Source of the DNA: Paramuribaculum sp.
Lineage (GTDB): Bacteria; Bacteroidota; Bacteroidia; Bacteroidales; Muribaculaceae
Assembly: GCA_029052015.1 (NCBI GenBank)
Contig: JAIDJW010000185.1
Location: 1 to 36,927, forward strand
Direction of reading: 5' to 3'
Length of the DNA: 36,927 nt
Shown here in pieces: positions 20,701 through 28,304 of the stretch. Under the pieces are notes generated by a model. That model did no database searches and was not told the DNA's origin. It worked only from the letters and a program-made list of their open reading frames with translations. The position numbers were made by a program, and so were the translations under genes. Every line of letters starts with the position of its first letter. Position 1 is the stretch's first letter.

Positions 20701-21148
20701 ATTTGCCGTCCTCGTCATAGAGGGTCAGACCCAGAAGCATGGAGGTCTGGCGTTTCTGGGTGAGGACGCCCACCTGTGTAACCTCGGCGGGAAGGAGGCT
20801 CTGGGCCTTGGCGACACGGTTTTGCACGTCAACGGCTGCCATGTCGGGGTCAAAACCCTGCTCGAAGTACACGTTGATAGTCGCTGAGCCTGTGTTGGTG
20901 GCTGTCGACTCCATGTATGTCATGCCTTCGGCGCCGTTTATCGACTCCTCAAGCGGCGCTATCACAGAGTTCAGCACAGCCTGGGCGTTGGCGCCCTGAT
21001 AGGTGGTGGTCACCGAAATGGTTGGAGGCGCTATGTCGGGGTACTGCGTGACCGGCAGCGACACAAGGCCTATTATGCCCAGCAGCACGATAAATATCGA
21101 TATTACCGTGGATAGCACCGGGCGGTTTATAAATGTATCTAATTTCAT
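17780..21148 (-). CDS. RND family HAE1-type multidrug efflux permease (AcrB/MexB-like)
   Basis: MKLDTFINRPVLSTVISIFIVLLGIIGLVSLPVTQYPDIAPPTISVTTTYQGANAQAVLNSVIAPLEESINGAEGMTYMESTATNTGSATINVYFEQGFDPDMA. Confidence 0.97.
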   Translation of the reverse strand: MKLDTFINRPVLSTVISIFIVLLGIIGLVSLPVTQYPDIAPPTISVTTTYQGANAQAVLNSVIAPLEESINGAEGMTYMESTATNTGSATINVYFEQGFDPDMAAVDVQNRVAKAQSLLPAEVTQVGVLTQKRQTSMLLGLTLYDEDGKYSEPFIENYMKINVVPQLQRISGVGDVMVMGADYSMRIWLKPDVMAQYGLMPSDITMALAEQNIEAAPGAFGEQGDQSFQYIMRYKGRLAQPDEFENIVVRANSNGEILRLKDVADVELGRVTYGFHGKYNGKTGVTAIVFQTAGSNATAIINDCLAFIDNMKKELPSGIGVAVPMNNNDFLYASIHHVLQTLIEAFILVFFVTYLFLQDFRSTIIPAIAIPVALVGTFFFMKIIGFSVNLITLSALVLAIAIVVDDAIVVVEAVHAKLDVGYKNARRASIDAMSEIGGAIISITLVMMLVFIPVSFMPGTSGVFYQQFGLTMAIAIGISAVNALTLSPALCAVFLKPHNSDSTLKERMSDAYSAAASTVKEQYKKRFRLKIDFHPVITLLLLIATITFMVLGWYNFENTAVSVMAIVVGVLAVLGILSPRFHKSFENAYQKVLDKYNIGTKLFIRLKWICLAIVAGSVAILVWLMSITPTGLVPNEDTGTLFVMIDMPPGTSQERTGEILDQVDGILGSVPEVESRTMIDGYSFVAGQGATYGTFIVKLKDWSQREANSDQVLGRLYAMMSQVKDGRVLMFAPPMISGYSVTNGFEIKMQDRTGGDINEFFGVVQTFLGALNQQPEIQVAYTTFNPTFPQYMVDIDAAKAKQAGLSPQTILSTLQGYYGGLYVSNFNRFGKLYRVMMQASPEARVSPETLNSIKVRNGSEMASISNFVTLKRVYGPDLLNRFNMFQSIAVTGSPAEGYSSGQALAAIERVADEVLPAGYGYEYAGMTREEGNSSGSTTAVIFGLCLLFVYLLLSAQYESYILPWAVILSIPFGLMGSFIFAKIFDISNNIYLQIALIMLIGLLAKNAILIVEFAVERRRTGMSIFNAAVAGASARLRPILMTSLALIIGLLPMMFAHGVGANGNRALGVGSIGGMLIGMILQIFIVPALFFIFQSIQEKFTPLKWEDTDNEGIENEIEQYSR

Positions 21149-21206
21149 TGCTTCAGATTGGTTGAGCGTTTTGAAATGTTTGTAATGAGAGGAGAGGCTT
21201 GGGCTG

Positions 21207-22412
21207 TTACTGCTCTGACACTGCGGTTGCCTCTGTTGCGGCTTTGGCGTCAACGGGGGTGATGGTCAGACCGTCAGACAGAGATGCGCCTGAGGCGCTT
21301 CTTACACCCACTCCTTCTATCGCGATGCGGTCGCCGGCTTTGAGTCCGGAGGTCACGACGAAGTTCTTGCCGTCGTTGACAGGCGAAACGGTGATAGGCA
21401 CTGATTTGACAATGTTTGAGTCATTGACCAGATAAACGAAGCGGCGGTCCTGAAGCTCGAAAGTGGCTTTCTGGGGAATTACTATTACATTCTCCTCGTC
21501 GCGGGGCATCACGATGTTGCCGGTAGAGCCGCTGCGCAGAAGTCCGCTCGGGTTAGGGAAGAGGGCTCGCACGCTTGCCGCACCGGTGGAGTTGTCAATC
21601 ACTCCGCTGACAGTGGCTACCTTGCCTTCCAGGGGATATATCTCTCCGTCGGCCAGGCGCAGTTTTACCGCAGGCATCGAGTCGATGGCGCTTTTCATTG
21701 AGCGTGCGCCGTTGTTTGACATCTCAAGGAGGTCTTTTTCGGTTAGCGAGAAGTATGCGTACACTTCCGAGTTGTCACTCACAGTGGTGAGCGGCTGCGC
21801 TGATGAAGGAGATGCGAGAGAGCCCTCACGCGCGGGAATAACGCCGACAACTCCGTCAGAAGGCGCGGTGATAACCGTGTAGGCAAGATTCTTGCGGGCG
21901 TTGGTGAGAGCTGCCTGAGCCTGTGCAAGCTGAGCCTTGGCGGTCTGCAGCTGGTTGTCTGCAAGCTGATACTCGTAGTTGCTTATTATATTTTTTGCGA
22001 GAAGCTGCTTCTTGCTGTCTGCTGTAAGCTGGGCGGTAGATACGGCTGTCTGGGCTGCATTGAGGGATGCTTGTGCCTGTTCTACTGCTGCCTGAAACTG
22101 AACCTGGTCGAGAGTGAACAGGGTCTGTCCCTTACGCACCTGCTGTCCCTCGTCAACATGTACTTTTGTGATGAATCCTGTAACCTGGGGGCGAATTGCA
22201 ATATCTGTTTTACCTTTGATAAGTGCCGGATAGGTGCTCTCTAACTCAGAGTTTGATGTCGACAGCACCATGGTTGCGAAGGCCGGTGCGCCTGCCTGGG
22301 GCATCTGCTGCTGCTGTCCTCCGCATCCTGTCATTAACGACATGGCGCTGACAGCAAAAACTGTAGCCATGCTTTTTAATACGCTTGCGTTCATACTTTT
22401 TTTCTTAAACAT
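21207..22412 (-). CDS. RND efflux periplasmic adaptor (AcrA/MexA-like membrane fusion lipoprotein)
   Basis: Lipobox MSLMTGCGG; IKGKTDIAIRPQVTGFITKVHVDEGQQVRKGQTLFTLDQVQFQAAVEQAQASL. Confidence 0.95.
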   Translation of the reverse strand: MFKKKSMNASVLKSMATVFAVSAMSLMTGCGGQQQQMPQAGAPAFATMVLSTSNSELESTYPALIKGKTDIAIRPQVTGFITKVHVDEGQQVRKGQTLFTLDQVQFQAAVEQAQASLNAAQTAVSTAQLTADSKKQLLAKNIISNYEYQLADNQLQTAKAQLAQAQAALTNARKNLAYTVITAPSDGVVGVIPAREGSLASPSSAQPLTTVSDNSEVYAYFSLTEKDLLEMSNNGARSMKSAIDSMPAVKLRLADGEIYPLEGKVATVSGVIDNSTGAASVRALFPNPSGLLRSGSTGNIVMPRDEENVIVIPQKATFELQDRRFVYLVNDSNIVKSVPITVSPVNDGKNFVVTSGLKAGDRIAIEGVGVRSASGASLSDGLTITPVDAKAATEATAVSEQ

Positions 22413-22490
22413 ATACTTTATTACCAATAACTTTTTTGTCGGGAATCTGATTCAGGGACGCTTTTTGGCTTCTGCCCTTTAAATCGGGTG

Positions 22491-22498
22491 CAAAGATA
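22491..22498 (-). promoter_or_regulatory. -7 element of the RND efflux operon promoter
   Basis: Minus strand TATCTTTG (TAnnTTTG), about 80 nt before the adaptor ATG; -33 element not clear. Confidence 0.5.
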
Positions 22499-22948
22499 GT
22501 CAATAGATTGCGTACTGGAAACTACCTATTGTCTTAATTGCCATGTCGGTTAAGTAACATTAACACGATTCGCCGCCCTGTCCAATTCTGTGCCTAAAAA
22601 GGACAATCGCTCAATCCGCATAGCCCACTCCGGCCTGATAAACGAGTGGCGCGCCGACCGTCTCCGGTCAGCGCGTCAGAAAAAAAACTAATCCGTTGCT
22701 CTTGGTGCTGCAAATACGGTGGCTGTTGTCCGGACATATAGCATGGGCAATGGGTCGATTTGAGCGTGAAAACAGGAGAGCTCTGGGATTTTCAGGCGGA
22801 GCCGTAAGCGGCTCCTCTTCGAGTAGTTGTTTTGATTAAATTAGATGCCTGGTGTATTTGTCAAGAGTTTACTATATGATAGGTTTTATCAATCGCAAAA
22901 GTAAGAAGCAATTTGTTATAATGCAAGAAATGTTTGCAAATTAACACA

Positions 22949-24424
22949 TTAGAATTGATAGTAGATGAATGGTGAAACCTCTTCGCCGGCAAATTCTATG
23001 ACCAGCTGTACTGCTATGATGAAAATAAGCAGCTGTACTATCCACCGCGATGATATGAAGCGGGAGCTTGCCTCATCGAGCCATCGCTGAGGTATGATAT
23101 GCGATGCGGCTATTACCGCCATCAGCACGCACCACAGCCACCTTGTTTTAATGAACGGGACTATGGATTCCGGAGCAAATGATGTGAAGATGTTTGAAAT
23201 TATGGCTACGGAATCGCCGAACGATTGTGCGCGGAAAAACACCCACAGCAGCGACACATACACCAGCGTAGCTGCCAGTGATGAGATTTCAAACCATTTT
23301 TTGCCGTCAAGCCGCGAGGTGTAGGGGCGGCACAATTTGTTGACGGCGAGGCCGATGCCGTGCATCCCGCCCCAGAAAACGAATTTCCATGCTGCTCCGT
23401 GCCAAAGGCCGCCTATAAGCATGGTCAGGAAGTTGTTGACATACGTGCGCGCTGTGCCTTTGCGATTGCCTCCCAGGGGTATATACACATAGTCGCGCAG
23501 CCACGTCGAAAGCGATATGTGCCATCGGTGCCAGAACTCGGTCAACGATTTCGACCGGTAAGGTCTGTCAAAATTTATTCCAAGCCTGAAGCCCATGATG
23601 AGCGCTATGCCTATGGCCATATCGGAATATCCCGAAAAGTCGCAATATATCTGCATGGTGTATCCGATTATACCCATCAGTGACTCGAATCCGGTGTAGC
23701 CGCCCGGATTATCGAATATCAGGTCATTGTATTGAGCGATATAGTCGGCGATAACAGCTTTTTTGACTACTCCGCAGATTATCAGCCACAATCCGCCGAA
23801 TATCTCGTTGTGGTCAGCGTGGTGATTTTCTTTTATCTGCGGCAGGAAACAGTTGGCGCGCACAATCGGTCCTGCAATAAGAGCCGGAAAGAAAGACAGG
23901 AAGAAGAGATATTCGCCCCATGTGTCTGCCGGCTTTACGCTGCCGCGGTACACATCCACCACATAGCTGATGCTCTGGAAGGTGTAGAAGGAGATTCCCA
24001 CCGGCAGCACTATGTCGAGAGGCTGAAAATTGCCCTCGACCATGGCATTCCAGTTCCACAGAAAGAAATTGGCATATTTGAAGTAGCAGAGCACAGACAG
24101 CGACACTACTACCGACAGCGCTACCATGCGTCGCCTCCCCGCGCGGCTCTTCAGCCGCACTATCGCTCGGGATATATGCCAGTCTATTATCGAGGTCGCA
24201 GCAAGCAGCAACAGGAAGAATCCGCTGGATTTGTAATAGAAATACAGGCTGAACGCGATGACAAACACTATCATCTGGGTGCGCCGCGATCTCAGCAGCG
24301 CATACACCGGCATAAAGCATATAAACAATGCCCAGAACAATCCACCCGAAAAGAGCATAGGCTCATCGGGAGAATAGGTCAGCAGAGACCCGACATTGTG
24401 GAGGAGAGACTGTAGGGTGGTCAT
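22949..24424 (-). CDS. MBOAT family O-acyltransferase (AlgI/DltB-like)
   Basis: LPVGISFYTFQSISYVVDVYRG...FFPALIAGPIVRA...YCDFSGYSDMAIGIALIMGF...NFDRPYRSKSLTEFWHRWHISLSTWLRDYVYIPLGGNRKG...GGLWHGAAWKFVFWGGMHG. Confidence 0.96.
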   Translation of the reverse strand: MTTLQSLLHNVGSLLTYSPDEPMLFSGGLFWALFICFMPVYALLRSRRTQMIVFVIAFSLYFYYKSSGFFLLLLAATSIIDWHISRAIVRLKSRAGRRRMVALSVVVSLSVLCYFKYANFFLWNWNAMVEGNFQPLDIVLPVGISFYTFQSISYVVDVYRGSVKPADTWGEYLFFLSFFPALIAGPIVRANCFLPQIKENHHADHNEIFGGLWLIICGVVKKAVIADYIAQYNDLIFDNPGGYTGFESLMGIIGYTMQIYCDFSGYSDMAIGIALIMGFRLGINFDRPYRSKSLTEFWHRWHISLSTWLRDYVYIPLGGNRKGTARTYVNNFLTMLIGGLWHGAAWKFVFWGGMHGIGLAVNKLCRPYTSRLDGKKWFEISSLAATLVYVSLLWVFFRAQSFGDSVAIISNIFTSFAPESIVPFIKTRWLWCVLMAVIAASHIIPQRWLDEASSRFISSRWIVQLLIFIIAVQLVIEFAGEEVSPFIYYQF

Positions 24425-25236
24425 ATTTCCTCCGGCGAGTGGGTGAATATTTTAGTGGGACGCCCGGTGCGTTTGTCCGGTGTGTCAAAACGAATCGGGT
24501 GGAAGGAATGTTCCGGCATCCAGCGCACAACGCTGTCCATCCACAATATCGCACTCGCCGCCGTGGGGTGAGCGCCGTCCTTGCGGCGCTCGAATTCCAT
24601 GCCGTCGCTCTTGAAATAGCCTCCGCGGGCGGCACTTTCGGCTATGAGGTCATTTATTCCGGTGTCTTTCTTCCAGTTGGGCGGCCCTATCCAGAGATAG
24701 GGGATTGTGTCGATATCGCTGATTATCTTTGCCACAAACTCTTTTCTCTTGCTCCTGATGTCCTTGATATTTAGTTCGTTTGCCCCGAGGCAAATGAACA
24801 CGAAAGTCGGTTTGATGCGCCCGATGTATTCCTTGAGCTTTCCGCTTTCCGCCCAGGCTTTTGACGACGAGCTGTACCAGGTCACGCTATAAAGCTTGTG
24901 GCCCGATGCGTTTGCGTATGCAGCCAGTCGCGGCGACAGTCCGTCAAGCATGGAGTCGCCGATAAACAGCAAGGTTTGAGTGGCGGTGTCGACCGGCACC
25001 GTAGCCGGTGAGCCGCTCACGCTGTCTGTGTCTGTGTCGTCACACAGCGATGTCGCTTCATCATGAGTGTTGCCGCGCAGAATTGAGTTTGCCATCTCGC
25101 TCGGCTTGGGGCTGTAGCCCAATATCGAGGGAGTGCTGTCGAAGCATGACAAGGTGAATATGATGACAAAAGCTGCCACCAGCAGCAGCCATAGTGAAGT
25201 ATAGCTGCTTTTTCTGCCATTCTCCCGTGGTGTCAT
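24421..25236 (-). CDS. SGNH/GDSL hydrolase-like protein with N-terminal membrane anchor, predicted partner of the MBOAT acyltransferase
   Basis: TM segment LWLLLVAAFVIIFTLSCF; TLLFIGDSMLDGLS, FICLGANELN, KDGAHPT. Stop overlaps the MBOAT start (ATGA). Confidence 0.88.
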   Translation of the reverse strand: MTPRENGRKSSYTSLWLLLVAAFVIIFTLSCFDSTPSILGYSPKPSEMANSILRGNTHDEATSLCDDTDTDSVSGSPATVPVDTATQTLLFIGDSMLDGLSPRLAAYANASGHKLYSVTWYSSSSKAWAESGKLKEYIGRIKPTFVFICLGANELNIKDIRSKRKEFVAKIISDIDTIPYLWIGPPNWKKDTGINDLIAESAARGGYFKSDGMEFERRKDGAHPTAASAILWMDSVVRWMPEHSFHPIRFDTPDKRTGRPTKIFTHSPEEI

Positions 25237-26921
25237 CACTCCATCAGTTTGCGATAGCGCTTGCGTGGCGGCTCCTTGCCTCCGTTCTGCGCTTTCTTGT
25301 ATTCCTCGTAGTCGGAGTATGAGCCGGCATAGAACACAACCTTGCCTTCTCCTTCAAACGAAAGGATATGGGTGCATATTCTGTCAAGAAACCAGCGGTC
25401 GTGGCTGACAACGACCGCACATCCGGCAAATTCCTCAAGTCCCTCTTCGAGTGCTCTCAGGGTGTTCACGTCGATATCGTTGGTCGGCTCGTCAAGCAGC
25501 AGCACATTGCCCTCCTGCTTCAGGGCCATGGCAAGGTGGAGGCGGTTGCGCTCTCCGCCGCTGAGCACTCCGATTTTCTTTTCCTGGTCGGCTCCGGAGA
25601 AATTGAATTTCGACAGATATGCCCGCGCGTTGACATCCTTGCCCCCCATGCGGAAGGTCTCGACGCCTTGCGAAATCACTTCGTACACTGTCTTTTCGGG
25701 CAGCAGGTCGTGGTGGGTCTGGTCGACGTATGCCACCTTCACTGTCTCTCCCACGTCAAATGTGCCGGCATCGGCGCTTTCCTGCCCCATGATGAGTTTG
25801 AACAGTGTGGTTTTGCCCGCGCCGTTAGGCCCTATAACGCCTACAATGCCGTTTGGCGGCAGGCTGAATTCGAGGTCCTTGAACAACTGCTTGCTGCCGA
25901 ATGCCTTGGCGAGTCCGGTAGCTTCTATCACTTTGTTGCCCAGGCGCGGACCGTTGGGGATGAATATCTCCAGTTTCTCCTCGCGTGCTTTCTGGTCCTC
26001 GTTAAGCAGGCGGTCATAGCTCGACAGGCGCGCTTTGCCCTTGGCCTGACGCGCCTTGGGTGCCATTCTCACCCACTCAAGCTCGCGCTCGAGGGTTTTG
26101 CGGCGCTTGCTCGCCTGCTTCTCCTCCTGCGCCATGCGCTTGGTCTTCTGCTCGAGCCACGAGGAGTAGTTGCCCTTCCAGGGTATGCCTTCGCCACGGT
26201 CAAGCTCAAGAATCCAGCCGGCAACATGGTCAAGGAAGTATCTGTCGTGGGTGATGGCAATCACTGTGCCCGGATATTGCTGCAGATGCTGCTCCAGCCA
26301 GTCGATTGACTCCGCGTCAAGATGGTTTGTCGGCTCGTCGAGCAGCAATATGTCGGGCTGCTGAAGCAGCAGGCGGCATAGGGCAACTCTTCTCCGCTCT
26401 CCTCCGCTCAGGGTCTTTACCGGCTGGTCGTCCGGCGGACACTGCAGCGCGTCCATCGCGCGCTCAAGCTTGGAGTCTATGTTCCAGGCGTCTGCCGCGT
26501 CGAGTGCGTCCTGCAGCTCTGCCTGACGCGCTATCAGAGCATCCATCTTGTCGGGGTCTTCGAGCACTTCCGGGTCGCCGAAGCTCTCGTTCACTTTGTC
26601 AAACTCGGCAAGGAGGTCCATTATCGGCTGAACGCCCTCTCTCACAACCTCTATGACAGTCTTGTCAGGGTCAAGCTGCGGCTCCTGCTCCAGATAGCCC
26701 ACGGAGTAGCCGGGCGAAAACACCACTTCGCCCTGATAGCTCTTGTCTATCCCGGCTATTATTTTCAGAAGCGAGGATTTGCCGGAGCCGTTAAGACCTA
26801 TGATGCCGATTTTGGCGCCATAGAAAAAGGAGAGATATATGTTTTTGAGAACCTGTTTCTGCGGAGGGTAGGTCTTGCTTACACCTACCATTGAAAAGAT
26901 TACTTTCTTGTCGTCTGCCAT
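25236..26921 (-). CDS. ettA: Energy-dependent translational throttle protein EttA (ABC-F)
   Basis: Two ABC cassettes: GLNGSGKSSLLKIIAG...LSGGERRRVALCRLL and GPNGAGKTTLFKLIMG...LSGGERNRLHLAMAL; length and sequence EttA-like. Confidence 0.95.
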   Translation of the reverse strand: MADDKKVIFSMVGVSKTYPPQKQVLKNIYLSFFYGAKIGIIGLNGSGKSSLLKIIAGIDKSYQGEVVFSPGYSVGYLEQEPQLDPDKTVIEVVREGVQPIMDLLAEFDKVNESFGDPEVLEDPDKMDALIARQAELQDALDAADAWNIDSKLERAMDALQCPPDDQPVKTLSGGERRRVALCRLLLQQPDILLLDEPTNHLDAESIDWLEQHLQQYPGTVIAITHDRYFLDHVAGWILELDRGEGIPWKGNYSSWLEQKTKRMAQEEKQASKRRKTLERELEWVRMAPKARQAKGKARLSSYDRLLNEDQKAREEKLEIFIPNGPRLGNKVIEATGLAKAFGSKQLFKDLEFSLPPNGIVGVIGPNGAGKTTLFKLIMGQESADAGTFDVGETVKVAYVDQTHHDLLPEKTVYEVISQGVETFRMGGKDVNARAYLSKFNFSGADQEKKIGVLSGGERNRLHLAMALKQEGNVLLLDEPTNDIDVNTLRALEEGLEEFAGCAVVVSHDRWFLDRICTHILSFEGEGKVVFYAGSYSDYEEYKKAQNGGKEPPRKRYRKLME

Positions 26922-26949
26922 GAAGTTGGGTATATAATAATAGGAGGGA

Positions 26950-27516
26950 TTATTTGCGTTTGCGCGGAGCGTATCTCACCGGATAGTCGCAAGCAGTGCG
27001 TCCCGCGGCGATATTGTTGAGCTTGCTTTTGATGAGTTGTTTGCGGATAGGCGAGATGCGGTCGATATATAAAGTGCCGTCAAGATGATCGCACTCATGC
27101 TGCACTATGCGCGACAAAAAGCCGCTCATCTCCTCTTCGTGGGGCTTCATATCCTCGTCGAGCCATTTGAGGCGGATATGCTCCACGCGGCTCACATTCT
27201 CGCTCAGCCCCGGCACACTCAGACACCCCTCGGCGCGGGTCACCTTGTCGCCGTCAAGCACCTCTATCTCCGGATTGATAAGGGCGAACTTGCGACCGGC
27301 GCATTCTGGGAAAGTTTCTCCCATCACATCGGCGTCAATCACCACTATGCGGTCATTCTTGCCAATCTGAGGCGCGGCAAGACCCACCCCCTCGCTGGCA
27401 TACATAGTCTCAAACATATCCTCCACGAGTTTTTTCAGCTCGGGATAATCGGCGGTCACCTCCTCGCTCTTCTGGCGAAGCACCGGATGACCGTAAAGAT
27501 ATACTGGTAGTTTCAT
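26950..27516 (-). CDS. def: Peptide deformylase
   Basis: GVGLAAPQIGKNDRIVVID...EGCLSVPG...IVQHECDHLDGTLYIDRIS. Confidence 0.97.
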   Translation of the reverse strand: MKLPVYLYGHPVLRQKSEEVTADYPELKKLVEDMFETMYASEGVGLAAPQIGKNDRIVVIDADVMGETFPECAGRKFALINPEIEVLDGDKVTRAEGCLSVPGLSENVSRVEHIRLKWLDEDMKPHEEEMSGFLSRIVQHECDHLDGTLYIDRISPIRKQLIKSKLNNIAAGRTACDYPVRYAPRKRK

Positions 27517-27938
27517 TTGCTGTTATAATTTCTGCTTTCAAGATAGCTGTTAAGGATTATCACCGCCGCCATCTCATCGGCGAGTCCCTTGTCGCGCCTC
27601 TGGCTCTTGCTCATTCCCGCGTCAATCATTCCCTGATGTGCGATAACAGATGTGAAACGCTCGTCCCAGAATATGATTTCCATCTGCGGCAGCTCCCGCT
27701 TCAGGCGCTCGATGCCCGGGCGGATATAGCGCATGCTCTCCGAGTCGTTGCCCTTCATGTCGCGCGGATAGCCGACAATAATGGCGTCGACGCTCTCGCG
27801 CCCCACATACTCCTTCACAAAAGGGATTAGCCCCGAGGTGGCGACAGTCGGCAGCCCCGTGGCGACAATGCGCAGGGAGTCAGTCACTGCAATGCCGCAG
27901 CGCTTTCGTCCGTAATCAATAGCCATAAGTCGTCCCAT
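27513..27938 (-). CDS. ruvX: Holliday junction resolvase-like YqgF/RuvX
   Basis: MGRLMAIDYGRKRCGIAVTDSLRIVATGLPTV...VDAIIVGYPRDMKG...FWDERFTSVIA; ATGA overlap with def. Confidence 0.93.
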   Translation of the reverse strand: MGRLMAIDYGRKRCGIAVTDSLRIVATGLPTVATSGLIPFVKEYVGRESVDAIIVGYPRDMKGNDSESMRYIRPGIERLKRELPQMEIIFWDERFTSVIAHQGMIDAGMSKSQRRDKGLADEMAAVIILNSYLESRNYNSK

Positions 27939-27942
27939 ACCG

Positions 27943-27950
27943 CAAAATTA
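27943..27950 (-). promoter_or_regulatory. TAATTTTG -7 element 4 nt before the ruvX ATG
   Basis: Minus strand TTTTTTTTG-TAATTTTG-CGGT-ATG. Confidence 0.55.
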
Positions 27951-28246
27951 CAAAAAAAATCGCAATTGATGTGCATTGGCGCCCCCGGGCTATTATCATG
28001 CGACTCGCAAGGAGTCATGACAATGCGAAACAATAAGCAAATAATTACCAAATAGATGAGAGTAAACCCCGTCAGGTCGAGATAATAGTTGGACAAATAG
28101 GGTAAAGGGTCGTGACTGGTATGACTTTTTGTGATATGTCAGCAATAATGTTCCGCTTGATTTCGTAAGAGCGCACCTCAGGTTGCTTTTTGCTGCTTGG
28201 CTTCTCTTTCTTCACCGGAGAAATCCGTTGACTCTGAATAAAATGC

Positions 28247-28286
28247 CAGCGGTGCGCGGCCCGAGACAAAGGGCTGCGCACCGCTG
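28247..28286 (-). terminator. Strong hairpin terminator downstream of the GH31 gene
   Basis: 16-bp stem (one G-T pair) cagcggtgcgcggccc (28247-28262) / gggctgcgcaccgctg (28271-28286), starting 19 nt past the GH31 stop; minus-strand tail GCATTTTATTC. Confidence 0.75.
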
Positions 28287-28304
28287 CATTATGAAAGATT
28301 GTTG

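Noticed and set aside
25368-26309. 313-aa plus-strand ORF opposite ettA
   Set aside because: Antisense shadow of a highly conserved ABC-F gene; no recognisable family.
27998-28020. Imperfect inverted repeat CATGcGACTC-gcaag-GAGTCATG
   Set aside because: Short, imperfect, without U-tract or clear promoter relation; likely chance.
28072-28281. 69-aa minus-strand ORF between ruvX and GH31
   Set aside because: Its N-terminal part is the GH31 terminator hairpin itself; no start context or family similarity.
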